A stretch of 64,000 nt of DNA from Streptomyces sp. NBC_01233 (GTDB lineage Bacteria; Actinomycetota; Actinomycetes; Streptomycetales; Streptomycetaceae): NCBI RefSeq assembly GCF_035989305.1, contig NZ_CP108514.1, forward strand, positions 9,280,501 to 9,344,500. Reading direction: 5' to 3'. Below, piece by piece: positions 28,563 to 37,665 of this stretch (within the stretch, counting starts at the first letter, position 1; each line of letters starts with the position of its first letter). The notes beneath the pieces were generated by a model. The model worked only from the letters and a program-made list of their open reading frames with translations, was not told the DNA's origin and searched no databases. The position numbers and the translations under genes were made by a program.

Positions 28563-28865
28563 GGGCGATCCCTGAGGTTGTCGGGTCGGACTCCGGTGCC
28601 GGTCACGGTCGTGTCCGGTGGTCGTGCGGGCGGCTTCGCGGGTCGCGCGGTGCCGCTTTCTGCGTGGGGGATGCCGTGGGGGGAAGCTCGGGGTGCGCGG
28701 CGGCGTGGGCTGCGCTGCGGTGTGCCGGGTGGTGCGGGGTGCCCGTGAGCGCCGGAGCGGGGTGGCCGCGGGGCCGTGACGCGCCCGGGGGCGCCGGGGT
28801 CGGGCACGCGGGGGTGCCGCCGTGGGACTCGGGGACCTGCTGCGGAGGGGTGGCGGGCGGCGGGG
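28563..28865 (-). other. C-rich, G-poor leader between two NRPS genes
   Basis: No coding frame here looks real. The plus strand is strikingly G-rich over most of the stretch, so the operon transcript (minus strand) is C-rich and G-poor. That composition is the signature of Rho-utilization regions, and the segment could cause partial Rho-dependent termination or polarity between the stand-alone C-domain gene and the C-A-PCP gene. Inference from composition only. Confidence 0.35.
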
Positions 28866-30179
28866 TCACTGCACGGTGGGCTCCGAGGGGCGCAGCGCGC
28901 GGGTGAGCGCGTCGAACGCCCGCTGCGCGGTCTCGTCGTCGAGCACCGCCCGGTCCCACACCATCCGCAGGCGGATCTCAGCTCCCTGGGTGATGGAGAC
29001 GGCGAAGGGACCGCGGACCGGTCGGCCGTCGACGTGGACCTCCCGTCCCTCGACACCGGCCAGCACGAGCGGCGGGCGACGGCTGTCGTCGTCCACGGTG
29101 AGCAGTCCGTCGAGGCCTCCGGTCCAGCCCGAGCCGGCGGCCCGCGCGGCCGTCACGACCGCGTCGAACGGTACGTCGGCCCGGTCGAGGTCGTCCCACC
29201 ACGCGTCGGCCGTCGCCTCCGAGCCGGTTCCGGTGGCGGGCTCGTTGCCGGTTCCGAAGCCGGTGTCGGCCGGGAAGACGAGGGTGTTGAGGAAGCAGCC
29301 GACGACCGGCTCCGCTCCAGGGGGACGGCCGCCCCACGGGTAGCCGAGCGGGACCGTGAGGCCGGGTCCGTACAGCTCGCGGGCCGCGGAGCGGCAGGCG
29401 TCGAGCAGTCCGGGGAAGGACACGCCGCCGTCGTACGCGGGCAGCCGGGCCTGTGCGGCGCCGCTGGGCCGTGTGCCCTCGGGCACGCGGGCCGGACGGG
29501 GAGCTGGAGCGTGGGCATGCAGCGTGCGCAGCCGGTCGGCCCAGTACGCGGCCGCTTCGGCCGTCTCCGCCCTTTCCTCGGCGGCGAGTTGACGCAGGAC
29601 CGCGTCCCGGTACACGGCGAGTTCGCCTTCGGTCTCCCCTGGCGCGGCATGGGAATCGGTGGCCTCCTCGCTGTAGGCGGCGCCGAGTTCGTCGACGATC
29701 CTCGCCAGCGAACGGCCGTCGCAGACGGCGTGGTCCAGGGCGACGGCGAGGATCTCCTCCTCGCGCTTCTCGTCGCGTACGAGGAAGAGCCGCAAGGGGG
29801 GACCCTGGGCATCCCAGCATTCCAGAGCGCGACCGAGCGCGTCGGCGGGCGACTCTCCCGGTACGAGGGCCGGCCGGGTCACGCCGACGTCCGGATCGGC
29901 GACGCACAGGACGGGAGTGCCGCGGACGACGGCGGGCCGTGAGCGCAGGGCCGTGTGCCGTGCGGCGAGCCTGGACGCCGCTGCCCGCAGGCGTTCGGGG
30001 TCGATGGTTCCGTGAGGGAACGCGAAGAACATCGGCACCACGTCGGGGCGTCCCGACGGGTCCAGCGAACGCACCAGCAGGAAGCGGCGCTGTGCTCCGG
30101 TGACGGGCAGCACGCTGTCGGACCGGTCGCCGGTGAGACGCCGGTAGCGGGCCAGGTACTGACTCGTGATGCTGTGCAC
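28866..30179 (-). CDS. Stand-alone condensation-domain protein
   Basis: A 437-residue protein consisting of one condensation-like acyltransferase domain. It begins SVLPVTGAQRRFLLVRSLDP, and the catalytic motif reads DHAVCDGRS, so the second His and Asp-Gly of HHxxxDG are kept while the first His is Asp. The floor-loop region VVGCFLNTLVFP is also typical of C domains. It could use the free PCPs made by the two A-PCP proteins of the operon or offload the product; the changed first His is frequent in stand-alone or starter acyltransferases of the BAHD/C superfamily. It lies 147 bases downstream of the MFS exporter gene on the same strand. Confidence 0.82.
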   Translation of the reverse strand: MHSITSQYLARYRRLTGDRSDSVLPVTGAQRRFLLVRSLDPSGRPDVVPMFFAFPHGTIDPERLRAAASRLAARHTALRSRPAVVRGTPVLCVADPDVGVTRPALVPGESPADALGRALECWDAQGPPLRLFLVRDEKREEEILAVALDHAVCDGRSLARIVDELGAAYSEEATDSHAAPGETEGELAVYRDAVLRQLAAEERAETAEAAAYWADRLRTLHAHAPAPRPARVPEGTRPSGAAQARLPAYDGGVSFPGLLDACRSAARELYGPGLTVPLGYPWGGRPPGAEPVVGCFLNTLVFPADTGFGTGNEPATGTGSEATADAWWDDLDRADVPFDAVVTAARAAGSGWTGGLDGLLTVDDDSRRPPLVLAGVEGREVHVDGRPVRGPFAVSITQGAEIRLRMVWDRAVLDDETAQRAFDALTRALRPSEPTVQ

Positions 30180-30325
30180 GTGGTCCTCTTCGTCGTGGCC
30201 GCGGTCGCGCGGAACGCCGGCGCGGCCCCTGCGGGCATGGCGGTGTGGTCGGTGGCGGCGGGCTGTGCCCGCGCAGAGGTCGTCCCCGGCGGCCGGATGG
30301 TGGCCGGGCGGCGGTCAGCCCGTGG

Positions 30326-31696
30326 TCAGCCGGCGGGTGCGGGGGTCGGCCGTTCGTCGCCGTCGGCGGAGGCAGTGTCCCGCTGTGTCCCGTGGCCGGC
30401 ACCGGCGTCGGCCTCGGCGTCGGTGCCGGCGCCACCGTCGTCCTGCGGACCGGGCAGGTCCCGCATCCGGCGCAGCGGGGAGAGCAGCAGCGGCAGCGGT
30501 ACGGCGAGGATGCCGACGGCGCACCAGGCGAGAGCCGTACGCGACCCGTAGGACTGGGCGAGGGTTCCGCCGAGGAGCGCGCCCAGTGGCAACGTGCCCC
30601 ACATGAGGAAGCGCAGGGTGGCGTTCATCCGGCCGAGCAGTCGTGGTGGGCACATTCCCTGGCGGAAGCTGACCTGGGCGACGTTGTAGACGACGGCGCC
30701 GAAGGAGACGACCGCCGATCCGGCGGCGAACAGGACCGCCCCAGGGAGACCGTGCCCGGACAGGGGCCACAGCAGCGCGAACGGGCCGGTCACGAGGACG
30801 GACAGGAGCATGACCCGGGCCTGCCCCAGGATTGCCGCGAGGCGCCCGGCGCACAGGGCGCCCAGGAGCCCTCCCACGGCCGACGCGGACAGCACCAGCC
30901 CGAGTCCGCCGGCCTCCAGCCCGACGACACGGACGAGATGCACGGTCTGCGTCGCCATGAGGACGGCCGTACAGAAGTTGGCGAGGCCGGTGGTGAGGGC
31001 GATGACACGGAGCAGCGGATGGCCGAAGACGAAGCGCACACCCTCGCCGATCTCCTTGCGCAGGGAGCCCCCGGCGGCTGCGGGCTCGGGCGCCTCCTCG
31101 GTCTGCTCGACGCGGAGGAGGAAGAGGGCGGAGAGCAGGTAGCCGATGGCGTCGACGATGACGGCGAACTGCGCCCCGACGAGCTGGACCAGTCCGCCGC
31201 CGATACCGGGGCCGGTCACGTGGGCGGTGGAACGGACGGTCTCCAGGGCGCCGTTGCCGGCCATGAGCTGATCGCGGGGCAGGATCTGCGGCAGGTAACT
31301 CTGATGGGCGACGTCGAAGAACACGGTCGCCACGCCGGTCACGAGCGCGACGGCGTAGAGCTGGGCCATGGTCAGGACGTCGGCGAGCGCGGCAGCGGGG
31401 ATGCTGGCCATGGCCGCGGCGCGCAGCAGATCCGCTCGGATCATCAGGGGCCGCTTGCGCATCCGGTCGGTGAGCGCTCCGGCAGGCAGCCCGACGAGAA
31501 GGAAGGCGGCGGTCTCCGCGGCGGTCAGGAGGCCCACCTGGAAGGCAGGAGCGTCGAGTTCGAGGACGGCGACGAGGGGCAGCGCCACCAGTGTCACTTG
31601 TGCGCCGAGCTGTCCGGTGGCAGCTCCCGCGAGTAACAGTCGGAAGTCGCGCAAGCGCATAGGGCCACCGGCGGTGGCTCGGGATGTGTCGGACAT
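30326..31696 (-). CDS. MFS efflux transporter
   Basis: A 456-residue protein with about twelve hydrophobic segments, of the MFS_3/EntS-like drug and siderophore exporter group (DFRLLLAGAATGQLGAQVTL at the first helix; GALTDRMRKRPLMIRADL as the loop 2-3 motif A). The start is placed at the ATG at 31696; an in-frame TTG at 31726 is an alternative and neither has a clear ribosome site. A hydrophilic Asp/Gly-rich tail (about 415-456) follows the last helix. Its position at the head of the minus-strand NRPS operon suggests export of that product. Confidence 0.85.
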   Translation of the reverse strand: MSDTSRATAGGPMRLRDFRLLLAGAATGQLGAQVTLVALPLVAVLELDAPAFQVGLLTAAETAAFLLVGLPAGALTDRMRKRPLMIRADLLRAAAMASIPAAALADVLTMAQLYAVALVTGVATVFFDVAHQSYLPQILPRDQLMAGNGALETVRSTAHVTGPGIGGGLVQLVGAQFAVIVDAIGYLLSALFLLRVEQTEEAPEPAAAGGSLRKEIGEGVRFVFGHPLLRVIALTTGLANFCTAVLMATQTVHLVRVVGLEAGGLGLVLSASAVGGLLGALCAGRLAAILGQARVMLLSVLVTGPFALLWPLSGHGLPGAVLFAAGSAVVSFGAVVYNVAQVSFRQGMCPPRLLGRMNATLRFLMWGTLPLGALLGGTLAQSYGSRTALAWCAVGILAVPLPLLLSPLRRMRDLPGPQDDGGAGTDAEADAGAGHGTQRDTASADGDERPTPAPAG

Positions 31697-32155
31697 GTGA
31701 GTGACATTCACGGATCGATCACTCAAGAGTCAAAGCAAACCTGTCATTTCCGGACTTGTTTTGCGGCGTAGTGGGCGCAGATCAGGAAATCCTTCGTGCT
31801 ACCCGGGGTACGGTCGCGTGAATTCCTGCTCGTTGTGCGCGCAGCGTGGGTCGGGTGAGGCAAGGGGGGCCAGGGGACCCGAGGGGGAGTCGGTCGGCCT
31901 CCCTTACCCTGAGTAACGAGTTCTATCCTGACCGAAAAAGCTCACCCGTGATCATGTTCCTGCGGAAGGTTTCATTCCGTCCGCTATGAGCGCCACCCGA
32001 CGCCAGCCGGTGCCCCTGCCGGGGCGGGAGGGCACACGTCGAGCGCCGGGACGACGCCGACGCCTGGGCCGCGTGATGGCTTTCGGGCACCCCTGTGAGC
32101 GAGATGTCCGACGCCGGTCCGTGACCCGGTGAGCCCTTCCGGTCACGGCACTCGC
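31697..32155. other. Gene-free stretch, probable promoter region of the NRPS/MFS operon
   Basis: No frame shows third-position GC bias plus family-like sequence. The part next to the MFS gene (31727-31810) is relatively AT-rich for this genome and is the best place for the operon promoter. The remainder up to the TPR remnant contains nothing I can identify. Confidence 0.5.
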
Positions 32156-32377
32156 TCATGCGGTGGCGTCGGGGAGTCCGTCCAGGAGGGCGGCGGCTTC
32201 GGCGTAGCGGGGGTGGTTGAGCTCCGTCAGGGCGCGGTGGGCCGCGGCCAGGGTGGTACGGGCCTCCTCGTCGCGGCCGAGGTGGTGCAGGGCGATGCCC
32301 AGGTCGAGCCGGGCCGGTTGGCTCCAGGCCGGCATGTCCGCGGCCTCGAAAGCGGTGAGCGCCCGGTTGTTGTCTCG
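32156..32377 (-). pseudogene. TPR-protein C-terminal remnant
   Basis: The minus strand encodes a clean tetratricopeptide-like tail of 73 residues ending in TGA: WSQPARLDLGIALHHLGRDE then EARTTLAAAHRALTELNHPR. This is the usual C-terminal end of SARP/AfsR or STAND-type regulators of Streptomyces. Upstream the frame stops within a few codons (TGA at 32378-32380), and no larger protein continues in any frame, so only the tail of a regulator gene remains. It may once have controlled one of the adjacent NRPS clusters. Confidence 0.55.
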
Positions 32378-32509
32378 TCACCCATCGGGACACGTCGTCG
32401 GTCTGCCCGGGAAGGACGACGCCGCCGCCGTTGGTCGGCCCCTCGTGCGCGAAGGGAACCGACTCCCCGACCGGCTCGGCCCCAACGGCCCGGGTGTCAC
32501 CGCGGGCCA

Positions 32510-33400
32510 TTACAGGTAGGCCGAACGTTCGGGAGTGTCCGGCAGTTGCAATCGCTGCACCACGGGGTTGCGCTTGCCGCTGGCGGTGAACCGGAAGGCG
32601 TGGTGCGGTCGGTGGCGCAGGCGGAAGCCCTGCCGGGCACCGAAGTGCGCGTCGAGCCCCCTGGTGACGTCCCGCACGCAGGCCGCGGCGGCTTCCACCG
32701 GGCCGACGGTCACGAGGTCGAGCATGCCGGGTTCGTGCTGGACGACCTGGAAGTCCGGCAGGCCGGCGGCGGCCAACGCGGCGAGCAGCGCGTAGGGCGA
32801 GTAGAGCGATCCGTCGAGGCCGACCAGGCTGCTGCGGGCCCGACCCAGGAGGGCGTCGGTCACGGTGCCGGGCAGGCCGCACCCGCAGTCGACGGGCCGG
32901 GCCGCGAGGTCGCCCGTCACGTAGCGGTGATCGGCATCGGGGTGGAGAGCAGGGACGTCAGGGCGATGGCGCCCGCCCCCTCGTCGCCGACCGGCTCGAT
33001 CTCGGGCAGGACGAGGTCGTCCTGGAAGTGCATCCGCCGCTGCCCGCATTCGAAGGCCGCGTATCCGGTCTCCGACGTCGCGTACAGCATCGTCACCTTG
33101 CAGTCGAAGGTCTCCTCGACCAGGCGGCGGCCGCTGTCGGGCATGTGCTCGTAGGTGGCGACGACGCCCTGAGGGCGCAGGGCGATGCCCCGGCTCAGGC
33201 AGTACCGGGCCAGGGCGATGACGCGGCTGGAGGAGCCGGTGATCGCGTCGACCGGGAAGCGGCCGACCACGGCCTCGTAGTCGGCGACGACGTCGGGCGC
33301 GTCGGGATCGTAGCCGCGCAGGTTGCACTTGACGTAGGCGGGGTGGCCGGGGCGCGGCGGTAGGGCGTCGATCAGGCGGTGGTCGTTGCGGGCGGGCTGG
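32510..33400 (-). pseudogene. Phenylacetate-CoA ligase-like (PaaK family) remnant, frameshifted
   Basis: Segments of an AMP-forming ligase of the PaaK type are spread over two frames: ITGSSSRVIALARYCLSRG, VTMLYATSETGYAAFECGQ and LVLPEIEPVGDEGAGAIALT in one, then RYVTGDLAARPVDCGCG to the C-terminus (LDAHFGARQGFRLRHRPHHAF) in another. The switch is near 32925-32935, between TPMPI and RYVTGD. The N-terminal third including the P-loop is not found upstream. Related proteins are associated with peptide and siderophore clusters, where they activate carboxylic acids. Most likely a decayed gene. Confidence 0.6.
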
Positions 33401-33497
33401 CCGGCTCGACGGGGGAACGTGGCCGCCGATCGAGTGGCGTGACGGCGGACCCGAGGTGTGGTGCGTGGGCCCTGGCGATGGGCGGGGCGCCGGCCCG

Positions 33498-33503
33498 TAG
33501 GAT
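33498..33503 (+). promoter_or_regulatory. -10 element TAGGAT of a leaderless promoter
   Basis: TAGGAT ends six bases before the GTG start of the small gene at 33510, the spacing expected for a leaderless transcript starting at or next to the start codon, a common arrangement in Streptomyces. No ribosome site is present, which agrees. Confidence 0.55.
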
Positions 33504-33509
33504 CGCGCG

Positions 33510-33749
33510 GTGGCGATCGAACCCCCTGATGAACTCATCCGGCTCCAGCGCGAGGCCGACTTGGCGCGCATGGAGGCGGCCACCCGTGAGGACGGCGTGG
33601 AGGGGTGGAAACCGTGGCTGGACGCCGTCGACGCGGTCCATGCTGCGGTGACCGAGTACGCGAAAGAGGCGGGTCTGTCGCGGCATGAGGTGGAGAAGGC
33701 CGTCAAGTCCGCAGCCCGCCGTGACGCGGAGGCCCCGCCCGAGTCCTGA
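33510..33749 (+). CDS. Small acidic helical protein of unknown function
   Basis: A 79-residue protein with a GTG start. It is strongly charged and predicted helical (PDELIRLQREADLARMEAAT, WLDAVDAVHAAVTEYAKEAG, SRHEVEKAVKSAARRD), without a signal peptide or membrane segment. The GC third-position pattern supports coding. I recognise the general type (short conserved actinobacterial hypothetical proteins behind a leaderless TAGGAT promoter) but not a function. It stands alone, between a decayed ligase and the PAS-phosphatase regulator. Confidence 0.65.
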   Translation: MAIEPPDELIRLQREADLARMEAATREDGVEGWKPWLDAVDAVHAAVTEYAKEAGLSRHEVEKAVKSAARRDAEAPPES

Positions 33750-34034
33750 TCGTGGGAGGCAGGCGTCCGAGTGGCGCGGGCAGCCGTGCGAGCGCCTGTG
33801 GTCGAGGGTGCTGAGGCAGCCGCGGAGGCCGAGGCTCGACTCGGGCCGCACTTCACGCGGCCTTCTGGAAGAGGGCGTTCGACGGCTGCCGGGACTCCCG
33901 GGCAGTGGACGCCGGGAGCAAGCCGCCCTTCGGCACCCACCGCGAGTACAAGGCGACGGTGTGCCAACGGGGCATGGCGGGGCCTCCGGTCGGTTCCACT
34001 TCACGTCTCTACCGCCCACTGGCCTCGGAGGATA

Positions 34035-34080
34035 GGGCCGACCAGCCCTCCATGAGTCTCCGAACGGGACCATTCGGCCC
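34035..34080. promoter_or_regulatory. Pair of DevR/OsdR-like boxes upstream of the PAS-phosphatase gene
   Basis: Positions 34035-34048 (GGGCCGACCAGCCC) and 34066-34080 (GGGACCATTCGGCCC) match the palindrome family of the stress island. They lie about 190-235 bases upstream of the PAS-PAS-PP2C gene. The remainder of the gap 33750-34270 has no recognisable gene. Confidence 0.5.
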
Positions 34081-34270
34081 TGCGGTGGCACGCGGGCGGC
34101 ATGAAAGACGCCGGGCGATCCCCGGGCAGGCCTCGCAGGCCTCGCAGGCGTACAGCGGGCACGTTCGCAGCCGATCAATTGTGGATGGATTCCGGTCAAC
34201 CCGGGGCGCGGTTTTCGGCCGCATGGTCGGATGTGCCCTTCTGTGGGATTCGGCGAGTGCGAGGCACAGC

Positions 34271-36148
34271 ATGGCAGCGACGACCGAAGAGCCCTTCAGG
34301 GCTCTGCTGGAAGCGGCACCGGACGCGATGGTGATCGTGGACGACGCCGGGGTGATCCGCCTGGTCAACGCTCAGACCGAGGCCCTGTTCGGGTATCCGC
34401 GGGAGGAACTCCTGGGACGCCCCATCGACGTGCTGGTGCCCGAGCGGTTCCGCGGTCAGCATCCCGGCCACCGGCTGGGCTACGCGGCAAGCCGCCAGGT
34501 GCGCCCGATGGGGGCGGGGCTGGAACTGTACGGTCTGCGCCGCGACGGGCGTGAGTTTCCCGTGGAGATCAGCCTGAGCCCGCTGGAGACCCCCGAGGGG
34601 CTGCTGATCTCGGCGGCCGTGCGGGACGTCAGCGAGCGCCGGGCAGCCGAGGAGCGCTTTCGGGCTCTGCTGGAGGCGGCCCCCGACGCGATGGTGATCG
34701 TCGATGAGAGGGGCATCATCCAGCTGGTCAACGCCCAGACCGAGGCGCTCTTCGCGTACGCGCGTGAGGACCTGCTGGGGCGGCCCGTCGAGGTGCTCGT
34801 ACCCCACCGGTTCCGCGGCCACCACTCCGACTTCCGCTTCGGGTACTTCGTCAACCGGCAGGTCAGGCCCATGGGCGCGGGGCTGGAGCTGTACGGGCTG
34901 TGCCGGGACGGGCGCGAGTTCCCGGTCGAGATCAGCCTGAGCCCCCTGGAGACCCCCGACGGGACGCTCGTCTCCGCGGCCATCCGCGACGTCACGGAGC
35001 GCAAAGCCGCCGAGGAGATGCTCGCCAAGCTCTACGAGCAGCAGCGCCGCGTCGCCCTCACCCTCCAGCGCAGCCTCATGGGTTCACCGCCGGACGTGCC
35101 CGGGATGCCGACGGCGAGCCGATACTTCCCCGCCCGGCAGGGCGCCGGGGTCGGCGGGGACTGGTTCGACCTGATCCCGCTGGGTGGCGGCCGGGTCGGC
35201 GTGATGATCGGGGATGTGATGGGTCGCGGGCTGGACGCTGCCGCCGTCATGGGGCAACTGCGGTCCGCCTCCCACGCGCTGGCGAAGACCGGAATGCCGC
35301 CCTGGCAGCTGATGCGTGCCCTCGACGCGGTGGTCAGTGAACTCCCGGACCAGTTCGTCACCTGCTGCTACCTCGTCGTGGACGCCGACGCGGCGGAGAT
35401 CACCGTGTGTTCGGCCGGACATCTGCCGGTCCTGCTGGCCGCTCCCGACGGAGAGGTGAGCCGGTTGCCGGTCGAGGTGAGCGTGCCGCTCGGGGTCGGC
35501 GAGGTACCCCACCACGAGAGTCGGCACACGGTCGCGCCGGGCTCGGTGCTGGCGCTCTACACGGACGGGCTGGTGGAGACACCGGGCAGCGACATCGAAG
35601 GGCAGATCGACGGGCTCGCCGCGGCGCTGGAGAAGGGCCTCGCGACGAACCGATCCCTGGAAGCCGCGGCGGACCGGTTGCTGACGGATCTGCTCCCGGA
35701 CGCCGACGACAACCCGGACGACGTCACCCTGCTCCTCGTGCGCATCCCCGAGACCCCTACCACCGCGCGGAGCGTCGTCCTGGACGCCGCCCCGAGCAGC
35801 GTGGCCGAGGGCCGCCGCTTCCTGCGCGACACCCTGGCGGCGTGGGGCAAGGACGACGAGCAGCTGCGTGAGACGGCCTGCCTGCTGGCCTCCGAGCTGC
35901 TTTCCAACGCCGTCCGCCACGGCAGCGGGCCCGTACGACTCCGGCTGCGGCAGGCCGGTCGAGAGCTGGGCGTCGAGGTCTGCGACGGAAGCCCGGTGCT
36001 TCCCCAAGCCCGCTTCGCCGCCCCGGATACGGAATCGGGCCGGGGCCTGCTCCTCGTCGACTCCCTCGCCAAGTCCTGGGGCACCCTACCGACAGCGGAG
36101 GGCAAGGCGGTCTGGTTCTCCCTGCCGTTGCCCTCCCCGCGTCGCTGA
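34271..36148 (+). CDS. PAS-PAS-PP2C phosphatase with C-terminal HATPase (anti-sigma kinase-like) domain
   Basis: A 625-residue regulator starting at the ATG at 34271 ([20 protein letters not shown]) with GAGG six bases upstream. Two PAS sensor domains (about 8-125 and 133-250) are near copies of each other (both contain [20 protein letters not shown] and [15 protein letters not shown]). Then follow a SpoIIE/RsbU-type PP2C phosphatase (about 285-495: [67 protein letters not shown]) and an RsbW-like HATPase (about 505-622: [10 protein letters not shown]-box, [18 protein letters not shown]-box). Such proteins switch alternative sigma factors through anti-sigma/anti-anti-sigma partners. No partner gene is adjacent. 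Dormancy-like boxes upstream suggest stress control. Confidence 0.9.
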   Translation: MAATTEEPFRALLEAAPDAMVIVDDAGVIRLVNAQTEALFGYPREELLGRPIDVLVPERFRGQHPGHRLGYAASRQVRPMGAGLELYGLRRDGREFPVEISLSPLETPEGLLISAAVRDVSERRAAEERFRALLEAAPDAMVIVDERGIIQLVNAQTEALFAYAREDLLGRPVEVLVPHRFRGHHSDFRFGYFVNRQVRPMGAGLELYGLCRDGREFPVEISLSPLETPDGTLVSAAIRDVTERKAAEEMLAKLYEQQRRVALTLQRSLMGSPPDVPGMPTASRYFPARQGAGVGGDWFDLIPLGGGRVGVMIGDVMGRGLDAAAVMGQLRSASHALAKTGMPPWQLMRALDAVVSELPDQFVTCCYLVVDADAAEITVCSAGHLPVLLAAPDGEVSRLPVEVSVPLGVGEVPHHESRHTVAPGSVLALYTDGLVETPGSDIEGQIDGLAAALEKGLATNRSLEAAADRLLTDLLPDADDNPDDVTLLLVRIPETPTTARSVVLDAAPSSVAEGRRFLRDTLAAWGKDDEQLRETACLLASELLSNAVRHGSGPVRLRLRQAGRELGVEVCDGSPVLPQARFAAPDTESGRGLLLVDSLAKSWGTLPTAEGKAVWFSLPLPSPRR

Positions 36149-36173
36149 CAGCGAGCGTCATCGGTGACGCGAG

Positions 36174-36203
36174 GGGGCGGCCGTGGCTTCGCGCGGCCGC
36201 CCC
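36174..36203. terminator. Hairpin between convergent genes
   Basis: A perfect 10-base stem (GGGGCGGCCG and CGGCCGCCCC) with a 10-base loop lies 25 bases after the phosphatase stop and before the 3' end of the convergent LPMO-like gene, so it can serve as a bidirectional terminator. Confidence 0.65.
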
Positions 36204-36261
36204 GCTCAGGGACCCTCACCCGTTCCGCGCCCCCTGACCGGGCACGCGGATCCGGAAGGCG

Positions 36262-37341
36262 TCAGTGGAACACCACGTCGCACACGGACAGGAAGAACTC
36301 GCCGGTCTTGCGGCCGTTGCCGCCGTCAGGGGTGTCCGGGCCGCCGTGACCGCCCCAGACATGCACGATCGCGGCCCGCCCGCTCCGGGGCGGGAGGGTG
36401 GCGAACTCCCAATGGGTGGAGTCCTCCTCCCGCGGGGCCCCCTGGACCTCGACCAGGAACGGAACGGGCTCCAGGTCCTCCCAGGAGAGTCCGCTGCGGG
36501 GATCCCACCCCTCGCGGGTGAGGAACCAGCGGTGCGACCACGTCTCGTCCGTGTGATAGGCCATGTAGTCGTACGAGAACGTGTGGCTTTCGGCGGAGGC
36601 ATCCAGCTCGGTGGTGGGCCAGTCGCCGAGATCCTCGTTGGGAGCCAGGTCGAGACCTGCGAACGCCGGGTTCCCGGTCGATGCGACGGTGCTGCCCTCG
36701 AAGAACTTTCGGTACTCCAGGTAGCGCAGGGCGTGGTTCCAGGGATAGTCGGCCAGCATCCGGTCGGCCCCCGGCAGCACCTCCTGCCAGGTGGTGCTGG
36801 TGTTCTCGGCCCGGGCCTTCGCACAGATCGGAGACGGGTCCTCGTCCCTGATCGCGGCGGCGGCCCGGCTGCGCGGGTCGTTCATCGTGCCGTGACGGGG
36901 AGCGGGGGCGGCCCCGGACTGCGCGCCCCGGGGCTTCTGGGGGGCGGACCAGGCCACCGCGGCCTTCGCGGCGACGGTGACCTCGTTGGTGAACGCCGTG
37001 AACGAGCCGTCGACCTTGGCCCGGATCTTCACCCGGTATTCGGGGCGGGGCTCCTCACCCAGGTCCACCCAGTGGGAGTTGGAGGGGGACCAGTCCCAGG
37101 CCGGCCAGTGGAGGAACACCGTCTGCCGTGCCTCACCGTTGATCCATACCTCGTAGACGTGCGGGTAGGGAGCGTTGCCTTCGTTCCAGTCCGCCGGCGG
37201 GGGCCAGGTTCCGTGGTCGGGCTGGTTGTCACCGATCTGCCACCGCAGGTGGATGCCGAACATCTGGTGGTCGCCGTCGGATCGGTGCCTGATGTCGGCC
37301 AGGAGTCCGGAGGGTGCCTGGATGTTGGTGCTGTTGCTCAT
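36262..37341 (-). CDS. Protein with an internal LPMO (AA10)-like domain
   Basis: A 359-residue protein; ATG at 37341 with GAAGGA upstream. Residues about 25-125 form a Trp-rich beta domain (HLRWQIGDNQPDHG, VYEVWINGEARQTVFLHW, WVDLGEEPRPEYRVKIRAKV), perhaps Fn3-like. Residues 150-359 look like a chitin-binding/AA10 lytic polysaccharide monooxygenase domain: RHGTMNDPRSR resembles the mature N-terminus (His150 as first copper-brace His), MAYHTDETWSH (His263 as the second), WFLTREGWDPRSGLSWEDL and the Cys-containing C-terminal strand FFLSVCDVVF. However, no signal peptide exists and His150 is internal, whereas a working LPMO needs an N-terminal His. It therefore either needs processing or has another role such as carbohydrate binding. 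Family assignment is from motifs by eye. Confidence 0.7.
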   Translation of the reverse strand: MSNSTNIQAPSGLLADIRHRSDGDHQMFGIHLRWQIGDNQPDHGTWPPPADWNEGNAPYPHVYEVWINGEARQTVFLHWPAWDWSPSNSHWVDLGEEPRPEYRVKIRAKVDGSFTAFTNEVTVAAKAAVAWSAPQKPRGAQSGAAPAPRHGTMNDPRSRAAAAIRDEDPSPICAKARAENTSTTWQEVLPGADRMLADYPWNHALRYLEYRKFFEGSTVASTGNPAFAGLDLAPNEDLGDWPTTELDASAESHTFSYDYMAYHTDETWSHRWFLTREGWDPRSGLSWEDLEPVPFLVEVQGAPREEDSTHWEFATLPPRSGRAAIVHVWGGHGGPDTPDGGNGRKTGEFFLSVCDVVFH

Positions 37342-37645
37342 GAAGTCCTTCTCATCCGGATTCAAAGGAGATCAGCGGCGGTCGCGGAGCTCGGAAGCGA
37401 ATCCGAGCCCGTCGTACGCCGATCACCCGCGAGGACTGCCCCACGGCCATCCCCGCACGACGGGAGCGCACAGCTGCTGCTTCTCCTTCGAAGAAAGAGG
37501 ATCTTGGCTTCCTGATCCTTGCGGGTTCCGGCACGGTTGTTCGGCCGCGCCGCACACGTGATCGTTTCTGCGCGACGATCCGTCACCCGGACGGCCCAAC
37601 ACGTCTCCCGGCCTGCGCCGCGAGTCGCGCAGCCGGACCTTCTGC

Positions 37646-37665
37646 GGGCTGGGCTGGGCTGGGCT
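37646..37665. repeat. GGGCT pentamer repeat, four copies
   Basis: Four perfect tandem copies of GGGCT, followed by GGGTG. Not in a recognised gene. Confidence 0.8.

Noticed and set aside
31923..32882. A 319-codon minus-strand frame spanning the TPR and ligase remnants
   Set aside because: Arg/Pro-rich composition without a domain; the TPR and ligase similarities lie in other frames.
33905..34270. N-terminal extension of the PAS-phosphatase up to 33905
   Set aside because: No similarity to PAS proteins, it covers the palindromic boxes, and a better ATG with ribosome site exists at 34271.
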